64,000 nucleotides of DNA, taken from positions 1 through 64,000 of the forward strand of contig JABLXU010000014.1 in the NCBI GenBank assembly GCA_013177805.1. Reading direction: 5' to 3'. Below the pieces are notes generated by a model that was given only the letters and a program-made list of their open reading frames with translations, did not search any database and was not told the DNA's origin. This document shows positions 34,799 to 43,295 of this stretch, piece by piece (the stretch's first letter is position 1; every line of letters begins with the position of its first letter). The position numbers and the translations under genes are program-made. Source of the DNA: Candidatus Omnitrophota bacterium (lineage in GTDB: Bacteria > Hinthialibacterota > Hinthialibacteria > Hinthialibacterales > Hinthialibacteraceae).

Positions 34799-36289
34799 AT
34801 GCTTGACAGTTTGGATCTATCGCAACAATTGCCGAAGGGGAAATACAAGGAATATCTGGCACCTCTCAAAAATGAACTACGCGATTTGCAACGGGAGGTT
34901 ATCAATGCCCGGCGGCCAGTGATCATCCTTTTCGAGGGATTGGAGGCTTCGGGCAAGGGGGACAGCATTCGAAAAGTGGTGGAACCCTTGGACCCCCGGG
35001 GATTTAATGTGGAATTGACCCCGCTGGAACTAACGCCGGAGGATGCACTGCGTCCCCCCCTGCGCCGCTTCTGGTTACGAATTCCGGCCCAAGGAGAAAT
35101 CGGGATTTTCGACCGCTCGTGGTATATGCCGGCCTTGGCTGCCCGCGTGAATGGCGCCACAAAAGACCCGGAATGGAGCGAACGCAAGGAGGAAATCAAG
35201 CAGTTCGAACGGCAATTGGTGGAAGACGGAACCATCCTCATCAAGTTCTGGTTGCATATTTCAAAAAGGGAACAAAAAAGGCGGTTCAAGAAAATTGAAA
35301 AAAGCCGCTATGGGGGATGGCGGATTTCCAAGAGTGACTGGAAAGAACACAAGCGATACAGTCAGTATAACACCGTTGCGGATGAACTGCTGGTGGAGAC
35401 GGATACCCCTTACGCGCCTTGGACCATTGTTCCCGCCAATGACCGCTATTACCGGCGGATTCATGTTCTCCGGACGATCACCGAAACCTTGAAGCGCTGC
35501 GTGCGCCAAGTGCCTGGCGCGAATGACGTGATCGTTTCACTACCCACCTCCAGCGAACGCCATCCTCCGGAAACCGGCTCGATTCTGGACCGCGTGGATC
35601 TGACCAAATCGTTGAGCCGTGAAGAATATGAGGCGGAATTGAAAAAAGGCCAGAATCGGCTGCGGGAATTAGAATATGCCTGCTATGAGCGGCGTATCCC
35701 GGTGATCATCGTCTATATGGGTTGGGATGCGGCGGGAAAAGGCGGGAATATCAAGCGCTTGACCCAGGAATTGGACCCCCGGGGATACACTGTGTATCCT
35801 ATTGCCGCCCCCCAGGGCGACGAAGCGACGCATCATTATTTATGGCGGTTTTGGAAGCGTCTTCCCAAGGCGGGGCATTTCGCGATCTTCGACCGGTCCT
35901 GGTACGAACGGGTGCTGGTGGAACGGATCGAGGGGTTTTGCACCGAAGCGGAATGGAAGCGGGCCTATTACGAGATCAACGAATTCGAGCGGCACTTGGC
36001 TCATTTTGGCACGGTCATCACCAAATTTTGGCTTCATATTGATAAAGAGGAACAATGGCGGCGGTTCGAGGACCGGAAAAACACACCGGCCAAGCAGCAC
36101 AAAATTAACGAGGAAGATTACCGTAACCGCGAGAAATGGGACTTGTACGCCGTGGCGGTCAATGAGATGATCGAAAGGACAAGCACGAATTATGCCCCTT
36201 GGACAATTGTAGAAGGGAATTGTAAACTTTGGGCGAGAATCAAAACCTTAAAAACCATCATTGCGGCCCTGGAGAGCCGGATCGGATGA
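34799..36289 (+). CDS. pap: Two-domain PPK2: polyphosphate:AMP phosphotransferase
   Basis: A 496-residue protein made of two fused PPK2 domains, the layout of class II PPK2/PAP enzymes that phosphorylate AMP to ADP using polyphosphate. Domain 1 (about residues 10-235) has FEGLEASGKGDSIRK (Walker A) and IGIFDRSWY (Walker B). Domain 2 (about 265-490) has MGWDAAGKGGNIKRL and FAIFDRSWYERVLVERIEG. Both keep an intact P loop, and both have TxYAPWTIV near the end. ATG 34799 with AAGGGG upstream is preferred to the longer frame from 34727. No polyphosphate kinase 1 or exopolyphosphatase is nearby. Confidence 0.93.
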   Translation: MLDSLDLSQQLPKGKYKEYLAPLKNELRDLQREVINARRPVIILFEGLEASGKGDSIRKVVEPLDPRGFNVELTPLELTPEDALRPPLRRFWLRIPAQGEIGIFDRSWYMPALAARVNGATKDPEWSERKEEIKQFERQLVEDGTILIKFWLHISKREQKRRFKKIEKSRYGGWRISKSDWKEHKRYSQYNTVADELLVETDTPYAPWTIVPANDRYYRRIHVLRTITETLKRCVRQVPGANDVIVSLPTSSERHPPETGSILDRVDLTKSLSREEYEAELKKGQNRLRELEYACYERRIPVIIVYMGWDAAGKGGNIKRLTQELDPRGYTVYPIAAPQGDEATHHYLWRFWKRLPKAGHFAIFDRSWYERVLVERIEGFCTEAEWKRAYYEINEFERHLAHFGTVITKFWLHIDKEEQWRRFEDRKNTPAKQHKINEEDYRNREKWDLYAVAVNEMIERTSTNYAPWTIVEGNCKLWARIKTLKTIIAALESRIG

Positions 36290-36684
36290 GAATCGCTCCC
36301 GGGTGCCGGTAGGCGAATAGAAATTGACAGGGTTTCCTGAAATGAGTAGACTTCATTAATGATGCAGAAAGACGTCAATACAGACGAATTCCCTCCCCGG
36401 GATCGAAACGGGGAAAAGATGCCAAGCCCTCAAGTGACGCGCGCAGGATTCCACCAGTCTTGCGCGGGGGAGATGTTTTTGATTCATTTCGTGTTTTCCG
36501 GCCCAAGCGAACGGTTTCCTGGGTCCGTGTCTGCTGGAAACGGCCCAGGGGATTTTCACTCCCCTCCCTCGTGTGCCGTTTTCGAATCCTATCCTATTCC
36601 TTCCGGTTGCCGCCGTACCGTATTCAAATCCCGTTCTGGACCCGGAATCCCGGTTCAGGAGGTTTAAGTCAAAGAAACTAAACA
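36290..36684 (+). other. 395-bp non-coding leader upstream of phoH with several hairpins
   Basis: No gene is supported here. Four short perfect stems line up on the plus strand: TCCCCG/CGGGGA (36393-36413), CGCGCA/TGCGCG (36439-36465), GTTTCC/GGAAAC (36514-36541) and AGGGGA/TCCCCT (36547-36565). None has a T run. An AGGAGG at about 36656-36661 lies too far from the phoH ATG (about 20 bases) to be its usual ribosome site. It may be an unrecognised RNA or a regulated leader. The first stem superficially resembles a tRNA T arm but does not fit one. Confidence 0.4.
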
Positions 36685-37713
36685 ATGCAAGCACCTGTAA
36701 CCCCTCAAGAAATTCAACAGACGATCCAGTTATTCGGTGTCGAAGAGAGCCAGAATCTTTTCGGAATCCGGGATGAGAATCTGCGTCTATTGCGGGAGCG
36801 TTACAACGTCCGTATCGTGGCCCGGGGCGATACTATTCTGATCTCCGGGCCGGCCGGAGAAGTGGCGGAGGTGGTCTCCTCGTTTGAGGAAATGCTCAAG
36901 ATTCTCCGGAACGGCGAACCGGTTTCCCGCCGTGATGTGGAATACATTCTTTCCTACTCCCGACAGGCTCCGGTTTCCCCCGTGGAGGAAGAATACACCC
37001 CGATCACCACACCCTTGCGGGGACGAAAGGGTGTGATCAAGCCCCGGACCATGGGGCAGAGAAAATACATCAACGCCATCGCGCAGCATGACGTGGTGTT
37101 CGGAATTGGACCGGCGGGGACGGGCAAGACCTACTTAGCGGTGGCCTTGGCGGTTTCCGCCCTGATGCGCAAGCAGGTCCGGCGCATCATCCTTGCCCGT
37201 CCGGCGGTAGAAGCCGGAGAATCGCTGGGATACCTGCCCGGGGATTTGCAGGCTAAAGTGGATCCGTTTCTACGACCCTTGTACGATGCCCTGCATGACA
37301 TGTTGAGTCCGGATCTGGTGCAGAAATACATCGAACAGCGGATCGTGGAAATCGCGCCCCTGGCTTATATGCGTGGCCGCACGCTGAATGGGTCATTCAT
37401 CATTCTTGACGAGGCGCAAAACACCACCCCGGAACAAATGAAAATGTTCTTAACCCGGCTGGGTTTCGACAGCAAGGCGGTCATCACCGGGGATATTACG
37501 CAGATCGACCTGCCCAATGGCAAAAAAAGCGGCCTGGTGGAAGTCATCGATCTCTTACGCCGGGTGGAAGGGATTGCGTTTGTCCATTTAACCAAGCATG
37601 ATATCGTCCGTCACCCCTTGGTCCAAAAGATCGTGGCCGCTTACGAGGAACAGGGAATGGACATGAAGAATGGACAAAAGAATGAACCGCCCGCGGCCTC
37701 TCCGGTTCCCTAA
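36685..37713 (+). CDS. PhoH-family ATPase (YbeZ/PhoL type)
   Basis: A 342-residue P-loop ATPase. An N-terminal KH-like RNA-binding region (about residues 1-95, with RERYNVRIVARGDTILISG) precedes the PhoH core. In the core are GQRKYINAI, the Walker A motif GIGPAGTGKTYLAVALAV (near 140), RPAVEAGESLGYLPGDLQAK, Walker B FIILDEAQNTTPEQMKMFLTR and TGDITQIDLP. YbeZ-type PhoH proteins pair with the ribonuclease YbeY in 16S rRNA maturation and RNA handling. Here ybeY is two genes downstream in the conserved order phoH-pgpH-ybeY. A long structured leader precedes it. Confidence 0.94.
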   Translation: MQAPVTPQEIQQTIQLFGVEESQNLFGIRDENLRLLRERYNVRIVARGDTILISGPAGEVAEVVSSFEEMLKILRNGEPVSRRDVEYILSYSRQAPVSPVEEEYTPITTPLRGRKGVIKPRTMGQRKYINAIAQHDVVFGIGPAGTGKTYLAVALAVSALMRKQVRRIILARPAVEAGESLGYLPGDLQAKVDPFLRPLYDALHDMLSPDLVQKYIEQRIVEIAPLAYMRGRTLNGSFIILDEAQNTTPEQMKMFLTRLGFDSKAVITGDITQIDLPNGKKSGLVEVIDLLRRVEGIAFVHLTKHDIVRHPLVQKIVAAYEEQGMDMKNGQKNEPPAASPVP

Positions 37714-37739
37714 GAGACGCCTGCCGCGTCTCTCCAACC

Positions 37740-40286
37740 ATGAACACGAACGCGCGCAATGACGAGAAAAAACGGGGCAAGCAATCCCGGTCCAAGCATC
37801 GTACGCTTCGTCAACGTCTGGCCGGCTTCGGTGGACAATATCAAGACCAGATCCTCTTTTATGGGATCCTGGCGTTCACCACTATAATTATCTATCTAAT
37901 GATCCGCCCCTTGGCGGTCATCGATTTGAGCGGATTTCACCTCCATCAGCCCTCCCCCCGGATGGTGTCCGCCCCTTTTGAATTCGACTACGTCGATCAG
38001 ATCACAACCACAGCCCGGAAACAGGAAGAAGTGGCGCGGGTCTCGCCTGTTTATACCGCGCATCCTGATAATTTGGCGCTCCTCATCCAAAAAATCCAGG
38101 CCGTGGCGGACGCTGCGAGATCCATCCCCAGGCCGGAGCAAGGAGATGACCAGGCGTGGGTGGAAACAGTCCTGCAAAAGGCGGGCTTATCCCTTGCCGA
38201 TCGTTCATATGATCCTCCCGGGGATGAATCCAACGGTATTCCGCGCTCGACGTATGCCAGCCTGGCTTTCTACAGGGAATACGAATCCCTATGGAGATCC
38301 ATTCTTGCCCGCGTGACCGCTGCCGCGGGACGGGGAATCGCCGATGACAAGTCGCCGCTCATGATGGAGACCGGTGGCCGGGAGGACCAGCCCGAAACCA
38401 CCCGCCTGGCAGTGCTGGTGACCCTGGTCAATCCGGATGGCAGCCGGATTGCCGTTCCGCCTCAGGAAATCCGGACGGCGGCCGAGTTTTTCCAGCGGTT
38501 CCAGGAGATGATCGCCCTCGATTTTTCCGATCCCGTGAAAGATTACGCCGCGCGGGAACTGGCCATGGATCTGGTCCGCGCCGCGTACGCAGGTCCCACG
38601 TTGATTTACCAAAAACAATTGACCGAAGAACGGCGTCAAGCAGCCCGGGATAGCGTGGAACCGATTATCGTCTCCGTAAAAAAAGAGGATACGCTGATCG
38701 GAAAGAATGAAATTGTAACCGATTTGACCCTGCAAAAACTTCAGGCCTTGGCCAACCGGATGCGGATCTCTCTTTTCGCGGAAGCGGGATATTTCCTGCT
38801 GGCGTTATTGTTCGTCGGCACGCTTCTGCAATACATGCAATTCTTTGATGGGGATATTGTAAAAGATCCCCGGAAGATCGCGGTGATTTTTCTGGGCGTC
38901 ATCATGATTTTCAGTATGGCCCGGATTGCTGTGCATGCATCGCTGCTGGATTTAGGGAGTCAGCGGTTGACGTTCGTGGGATATGCCGTGCCCCTGGGGG
39001 CTTTGGGAGTGATCATGACCTTGTTGATTGACTCCCGTCTGGCACTCTTTTGTTGTGGCATTTCGTCCATCTACCTCGGCATTATCCTCAGCGGAGGAAC
39101 GGACCAGCCGACTGTGAATTATATCCTGGTCTCTTTTGTCACCTCCTTTGCCGCAATTTACGCGGTCACCCGCATCCGCCAACGCAGCGATTTATACCGG
39201 GCAGGGGGGATCACCATCATTCTCGCCTCCATGATGATCGTTGCGTTGGCTCTCGTCAATTGCAAAAGTTACGAGTATTTGCTTCAGCAAGCGGATGAAT
39301 TGAAATGGGCATTGATTTGGGGCGCGGTCAACGGCGGCCTGGTGTCCATCCTCTCCATGGCGTTGTTGCCCATCTTCGAGGATTTTTACGGCGTAGTCAC
39401 CGATATGAAATTGCTGGAGCTCAGCCAAAAAAACGAACTGCTCCAGCGGCTCGAACAGGAGGCGCCCGGATCGTACCAGCACACCATGCGCGTGGCCACC
39501 ATGGCCGAATCGGCGGCGGAGGCCATCGGTGCCAACGCCTTGTTGACCCGCGTGGGATGCTATTATCATGACATCGGAAAGATCGTTTCCTCTCAGTACT
39601 TTGTCGAAAACCAGCAATCCAGCGCCGATAAAGCCAAACATTCCAAAATCTCTATCAACATGAGTTGCCTCATCATCCGGAGCCATGTCAAGCATGGGAT
39701 CGAATTGGCGCAAAAATACAAATTGCCCCAAGTGATCATCAACTTTATTCCAGAACACCATGGCACCACTTTAATGAGCTATTTTTATCATCAGGCTTTG
39801 GAGGCTCAGGGAGCGGATGGATCCGTCCGGGAAGATGATTTCCGCTATCCGGGGCCCAAGCCTCAATCCAAGGAAACCGCTATCGCCATGCTGGCCGACG
39901 CTCTGGAAGCCGCTTCCCGCACCTTGGAAAACGCCACCGAGCGGGAGGTCATGCTCCTGGTCCGCAAAATCGTCAACGAGCGGTTCATGGACGAACAGTT
40001 CGATGAATGCAACCTGACCTTGAAAGACTTGCATCTGTTAACCTTGAATTTTGCGGAAACGATTCTGCACATGTTGCATCAACGGATCGCCTATCCCGCG
40101 CTCCCCAAGGACAAGGAGGCGGAGGGAGAGAAAGCGCCGGTTCTGGCAGGGGCGGCCGAGACAAAAAAACGGGAGCTGTCCAGCAAACCGGGAAAATCAC
40201 AGGAGGCCGGGGCCGCTGAAAAACCGTCGGGTTTTTCTACCGCGACTAAGACCAAAGAAGTGACACCGGGAAAACCGCCTCAATGA
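37740..40286 (+). CDS. pgpH: 7TM-HD phosphohydrolase, PgpH-type c-di-AMP phosphodiesterase
   Basis: An 848-residue membrane enzyme. One helix near the N-terminus (about residues 40-62) is followed by a large outer 7TMR-HDED domain (to about 335). Seven membrane segments lie between about 340 and 535. A cytoplasmic HD domain follows with SYQHTMRVATMAESAAEAIG, GCYYHDIGKI (HD pair near 611), IIRSHVKHGIELA and IPEHHGTTLMSYF. PgpH hydrolyses cyclic di-AMP to pApA. The last ~60 residues are a Lys/Glu/Gly-rich tail. The gene is 26 bases after phoH. No diadenylate cyclase is in the window. Confidence 0.94.
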   Translation: MNTNARNDEKKRGKQSRSKHRTLRQRLAGFGGQYQDQILFYGILAFTTIIIYLMIRPLAVIDLSGFHLHQPSPRMVSAPFEFDYVDQITTTARKQEEVARVSPVYTAHPDNLALLIQKIQAVADAARSIPRPEQGDDQAWVETVLQKAGLSLADRSYDPPGDESNGIPRSTYASLAFYREYESLWRSILARVTAAAGRGIADDKSPLMMETGGREDQPETTRLAVLVTLVNPDGSRIAVPPQEIRTAAEFFQRFQEMIALDFSDPVKDYAARELAMDLVRAAYAGPTLIYQKQLTEERRQAARDSVEPIIVSVKKEDTLIGKNEIVTDLTLQKLQALANRMRISLFAEAGYFLLALLFVGTLLQYMQFFDGDIVKDPRKIAVIFLGVIMIFSMARIAVHASLLDLGSQRLTFVGYAVPLGALGVIMTLLIDSRLALFCCGISSIYLGIILSGGTDQPTVNYILVSFVTSFAAIYAVTRIRQRSDLYRAGGITIILASMMIVALALVNCKSYEYLLQQADELKWALIWGAVNGGLVSILSMALLPIFEDFYGVVTDMKLLELSQKNELLQRLEQEAPGSYQHTMRVATMAESAAEAIGANALLTRVGCYYHDIGKIVSSQYFVENQQSSADKAKHSKISINMSCLIIRSHVKHGIELAQKYKLPQVIINFIPEHHGTTLMSYFYHQALEAQGADGSVREDDFRYPGPKPQSKETAIAMLADALEAASRTLENATEREVMLLVRKIVNERFMDEQFDECNLTLKDLHLLTLNFAETILHMLHQRIAYPALPKDKEAEGEKAPVLAGAAETKKRELSSKPGKSQEAGAAEKPSGFSTATKTKEVTPGKPPQ

Positions 40287-40401
40287 AGCAACCGGGAGGT
40301 ATGGAGACGTTACGGGGAGAAGGAATTCCGGGATGGATGGTTCCTTCCTGGTCCAGGGCCGGTTCCGGCTCTGGACGCCCCTCCGGAAAGGGGTTCGATT
40401 C

Positions 40402-40902
40402 GTGAACATATTGGTGGATATGCCCGGCGAGGCGTCGGATCTTTCGGCCGCGCGGATCGAACAGTTCGCCCGGCAATTGTTGGAAGCCGCCGGGGAATGG
40501 GAGGCCGAACTCAGCATTTCCCTGGTGGACGATGCCACCATCCGGCGGTTAAACCGGGATTACCGGGGGATCGATGCCCCGACAGACGTGCTTTCGTTTT
40601 CCCTGCGGGAAGGAGAACCGGTAGGGCAGGCCTATCCCCTGGGAGATCTCGTGATCTCGGTGGATACCGTCCGGCGGCAAGCGGCAGCGTACGGTCACTC
40701 GGTGGCGGACGAGGTAGAGGAACTGATTTTCCACGGATTCCTGCATCTGTTGGGGTATGATCACGACCATGACGATCCCTCGCTATGGCGCCGGGCCGAG
40801 CAGGAATTGATCGAAACGTTGAAACAACGGGACTTGTCCTTTATCCCAAAAGGACTAATAAATACATCCCATGACTCCAAGCGAGAGAAGAAGGGAGGAT
40901 GA
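40402..40902 (+). CDS. ybeY: Endoribonuclease YbeY (rRNA maturation factor)
   Basis: YbeY is a zinc-dependent metalloprotein needed for 16S rRNA 3'-end maturation and ribosome quality control. The UPF0054 signature HGFLHLLGYDHDHDD (three His ligands) is near residues 111-125, preceded by LNRDYRGIDAPTDVLSFSL and GDLVISVDTVRRQA. The start is GTG at 40402: GGAAAGGGG lies eight bases upstream and the protein then begins with the family-like VNILVDMPGE. The open frame runs 23 codons further upstream. The tail after the zinc site extends about 40 residues. It lies in the phoH-pgpH-ybeY-CNNM order and ends 6 bases before the next gene's start. Confidence 0.94.
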   Translation: MNILVDMPGEASDLSAARIEQFARQLLEAAGEWEAELSISLVDDATIRRLNRDYRGIDAPTDVLSFSLREGEPVGQAYPLGDLVISVDTVRRQAAAYGHSVADEVEELIFHGFLHLLGYDHDHDDPSLWRRAEQELIETLKQRDLSFIPKGLINTSHDSKREKKGG

Positions 40903-40908
40903 CCTGGC

Positions 40909-42354
40909 GTGCCGCCGGGCGCGGCAGGGACCACCATGAATCAAGACGGCTTAGACAGTGCCTCTCAGATCGTGACAAGCGCCACGGCGATGTGGATGGC
41001 AGGTTCGGAAGAGGCGCTTGTTTCCAGCAGTTTTTTCGAATTGTTGCTGCTTAGCCTTGTTTTCTTGGCGTGTTTGGGCATGTCCGCTTTTTTTTCCAGC
41101 ACGGAAACGGCGTTGACCTCGATGTCCAAAATCCGGGTGAAACGGCTTTTCGTGGAAGGAGAAGAACAATATAAAAAATTGGAACCTTGGTTAAAGGATC
41201 CCAACCGGTTCCTGGTCACCATCCTGGTTGGAAACAATTTTGTCAACGTGGTGGCGTCGGTCATCGCCGCCAACATTTGTGAACGGATTTTGGTGGACTA
41301 TTTTAGCGTCAGTAACACCGTGGCCTTGGGTTCCGCTTTGGCCGTGGCGGGTACCACCTTTGTTCTGCTGGTGTTCGGTGAAATTGTCCCCAAAACCTAC
41401 GCGCGGGAACATGCGTCCCGGCTTTCCCTCCTGGCCGTGGAGCCGCTGGAATGGATGTACCGGTTCCTTCGCCCGTTCATCGGTCTGTTTCTCGTCCTCT
41501 CCAGCTCCATCATCCGGATGCTGGGAGGACAGGCCATCAAGGAAGTACCGCTCTTGACCGAGGAAGACATCCGCACCTTGATCGAGGTCAGCGAAAAGGA
41601 AGGCGTCCTCGAGGAAGAAGAGCGGGAAATGATCCACAGCATCATCGAATTCGGCGACACACTGGTGAAAGAGATCATGACTCCCCGGGTGGATGTCCAG
41701 GCCATCCCTGCCGATGTGACCCTCGATGAAGCGCGGGAAGAAGCGATCCGGGGCGGGCATTCGCGCATCCCCGTCTATGAAAACAACATTGACCGCATTG
41801 TGGGGATCCTCTATGTCAAGGACCTGCTGCGCGTGATGAACGGCGAGCACCCCTTTAACCTCCGGGAAATCGTGCGCCCCGCCCTTTTCGTCCCCAAGAC
41901 CAAGCGGGTCAGCGATCTGCTCGAAACCTTCAAGAAGAAGAAAAACCACATTGCCATGGTGGTGGACGAGTACGGCTTGACCGCGGGGCTGGTTACCATT
42001 GAGGATGTCCTGGAGGAAATCGTGGGGGATATCCAGGACGAATATGACCAGGAACCGCCGGAATACGAAACCCAGCCGGATGGGACCATCATCGCCGACG
42101 CGAAGATTGATCTCGATACCTTATCCGACGTTCTGGATATCGAATTCCCCGATGAAGATGTCGAAACCCTGGGGGGGTTTCTTTCCAGCCAGAAGGGGGA
42201 TGTCCCTGGTGTGGGCGACGAAATTTTGTTCCAAAATCATCGATTCACGGTTTTAGATGCCAACGAATTGCGCATCAACCGTGTGAAAATCGCCCGTATC
42301 GAGCCGGAAAGCGGCGAATCCTCCCCGGATCATCCGGTTGAAATGAAGTGTTGA
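40909..42354 (+). CDS. CNNM/CorC (hemolysin-like) transporter-associated protein
   Basis: A 481-residue protein. A DUF21/CNNM membrane domain runs over about residues 40-215 (FFSSTETALTSMSKIRVKRL, VTILVGNNFVNVVASVIAANI, VFGEIVPKTYARE). A CBS pair follows (about 235-355, with IMTPRVDVQAIPADVTLDEA, GHSRIPVYENNIDRIVGILYVKDLL and KKNHIAMVVDEYGLTAGLVTIEDVLEEIVGDI). The CorC_HlyC domain forms the C-terminus. The family is tied to magnesium or cobalt transport. Placement right after ybeY is common. Start is GTG 40909 with GGGAGG about ten bases upstream; ATG 40936 is a reasonable alternative. Confidence 0.92.
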   Translation: MPPGAAGTTMNQDGLDSASQIVTSATAMWMAGSEEALVSSSFFELLLLSLVFLACLGMSAFFSSTETALTSMSKIRVKRLFVEGEEQYKKLEPWLKDPNRFLVTILVGNNFVNVVASVIAANICERILVDYFSVSNTVALGSALAVAGTTFVLLVFGEIVPKTYAREHASRLSLLAVEPLEWMYRFLRPFIGLFLVLSSSIIRMLGGQAIKEVPLLTEEDIRTLIEVSEKEGVLEEEEREMIHSIIEFGDTLVKEIMTPRVDVQAIPADVTLDEAREEAIRGGHSRIPVYENNIDRIVGILYVKDLLRVMNGEHPFNLREIVRPALFVPKTKRVSDLLETFKKKKNHIAMVVDEYGLTAGLVTIEDVLEEIVGDIQDEYDQEPPEYETQPDGTIIADAKIDLDTLSDVLDIEFPDEDVETLGGFLSSQKGDVPGVGDEILFQNHRFTVLDANELRINRVKIARIEPESGESSPDHPVEMKC

Positions 42355-42574
42355 CACGTCTCTTATGGGAATTCATTGGGAAATCAGACGTTTCTGGAAA
42401 TGAATACCGGCAGCCGGTTTTATGTGTTTCCGGCCAATCGCGTTTCCCGTGAAAGCGGCCTGTTGGCGGGTCCCCCTTTCGCGCCCTTCCCAGGGAGAAA
42501 GAAAAACCCCGCGCCGTGTTCAAACGTTGAGGGAAGATGCCCTTTACCTGAAACTGTTTGGACTGTGAACGATT
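42355..42574 (+). other. 220-bp gap before the DUF502 gene
   Basis: No supportable gene. A frame crosses it from 42376 and runs into the DUF502 gene in another register, but it has no recognisable protein character. No clear promoter or terminator is seen. Confidence 0.4.
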
Positions 42575-43225
42575 ATGATCTTCCGGAAAACCCGCAATTA
42601 TTTTCTCGCCGGTTTGTTAGTGACGGTCCCCATTGGGATTACCGTGTGGATCGTGTGGAGTATTTTCAATCTGCTGGACGGCTGGTACCGCTACTTGGTG
42701 AGAGCGTACGGAATCCGGGACTATCTTACGTCGCGGAATTACACCTTGCCTGAATACGGGATCGGTTTTTTCGTAACGCTCGCGCTGATCACCCTGATCG
42801 GTTTCGTGACGCAGTTGTATGTTGGACGCAAACTGTTCGATTTGATTGAGCAGATCTTTCTCCGCCTGCCGGTCATTTCCAACCTGTACAACGGCATCAA
42901 ACAGATCACGGCCACCCTCATGGGCCGGCACAAGAATATCTTCGAACGCGTGGTGTTGGTGGAGTACCCGCGCAAGGGGCTTTATTCTCTCGGTTTCGTC
43001 ACGGGGCGGGACCGGATTATCCGCAAGCCGGACTGCGGCGGGGAATTCTTTTATGTCTATATTCCGAAAACCCCGAATGCCGCCACGGGGGTTTTCCTCA
43101 TCGTTCCGGACACAGAAACAGTTCCGATGAACATCAGTGTGGAAGAGGCTATCAAAATGATCGTGTCCGGCGGCATGGTGTCTCCCAATCCGGTTCCAGA
43201 TGTTTCCTTGGATGTGTGGCCCTAG
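42575..43225 (+). CDS. DUF502-family membrane protein
   Basis: A 216-residue protein. Two transmembrane helices (about residues 10-32 and 60-82) precede the conserved DUF502 soluble part: LPVISNLYNGIKQITATLMG, FERVVLVEYPRKGLYSLGFVTG and FFYVYIPKTPNAATGVFLIVPDTETVPMNISVEEAIKMIVSGG. The family is widespread and uncharacterised; plant relatives are LIKE-COV proteins linked to membrane trafficking. No neighbour clearly explains its job here. The ribosome site is weak. Confidence 0.9.
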   Translation: MIFRKTRNYFLAGLLVTVPIGITVWIVWSIFNLLDGWYRYLVRAYGIRDYLTSRNYTLPEYGIGFFVTLALITLIGFVTQLYVGRKLFDLIEQIFLRLPVISNLYNGIKQITATLMGRHKNIFERVVLVEYPRKGLYSLGFVTGRDRIIRKPDCGGEFFYVYIPKTPNAATGVFLIVPDTETVPMNISVEEAIKMIVSGGMVSPNPVPDVSLDVWP

Positions 43226-43295
43226 AAAGGGCCGATTCTTCGATGGGTGAGGATTGTTTCCGGTATGCCGTCCGGACTGGGCCACGGATGAGATC

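Noticed and set aside
36393..36413. tRNA T arm (GATCGAAAC-like loop on the plus strand, TTTCGAT on the minus strand)
   Set aside because: The loop is nine bases rather than seven and no anticodon or acceptor stem can be drawn around it.
36356..36694. 112-codon minus-strand frame in the phoH leader
   Set aside because: Composition and lack of a ribosome site do not support it; the region is better explained as non-coding.
41191..41949. 252-codon minus-strand frame
   Set aside because: Complement of the CNNM/CorC gene.
42376..42753. 125-codon frame upstream of the DUF502 gene
   Set aside because: It overlaps the DUF502 start in another register and has no ribosome site or recognisable feature.
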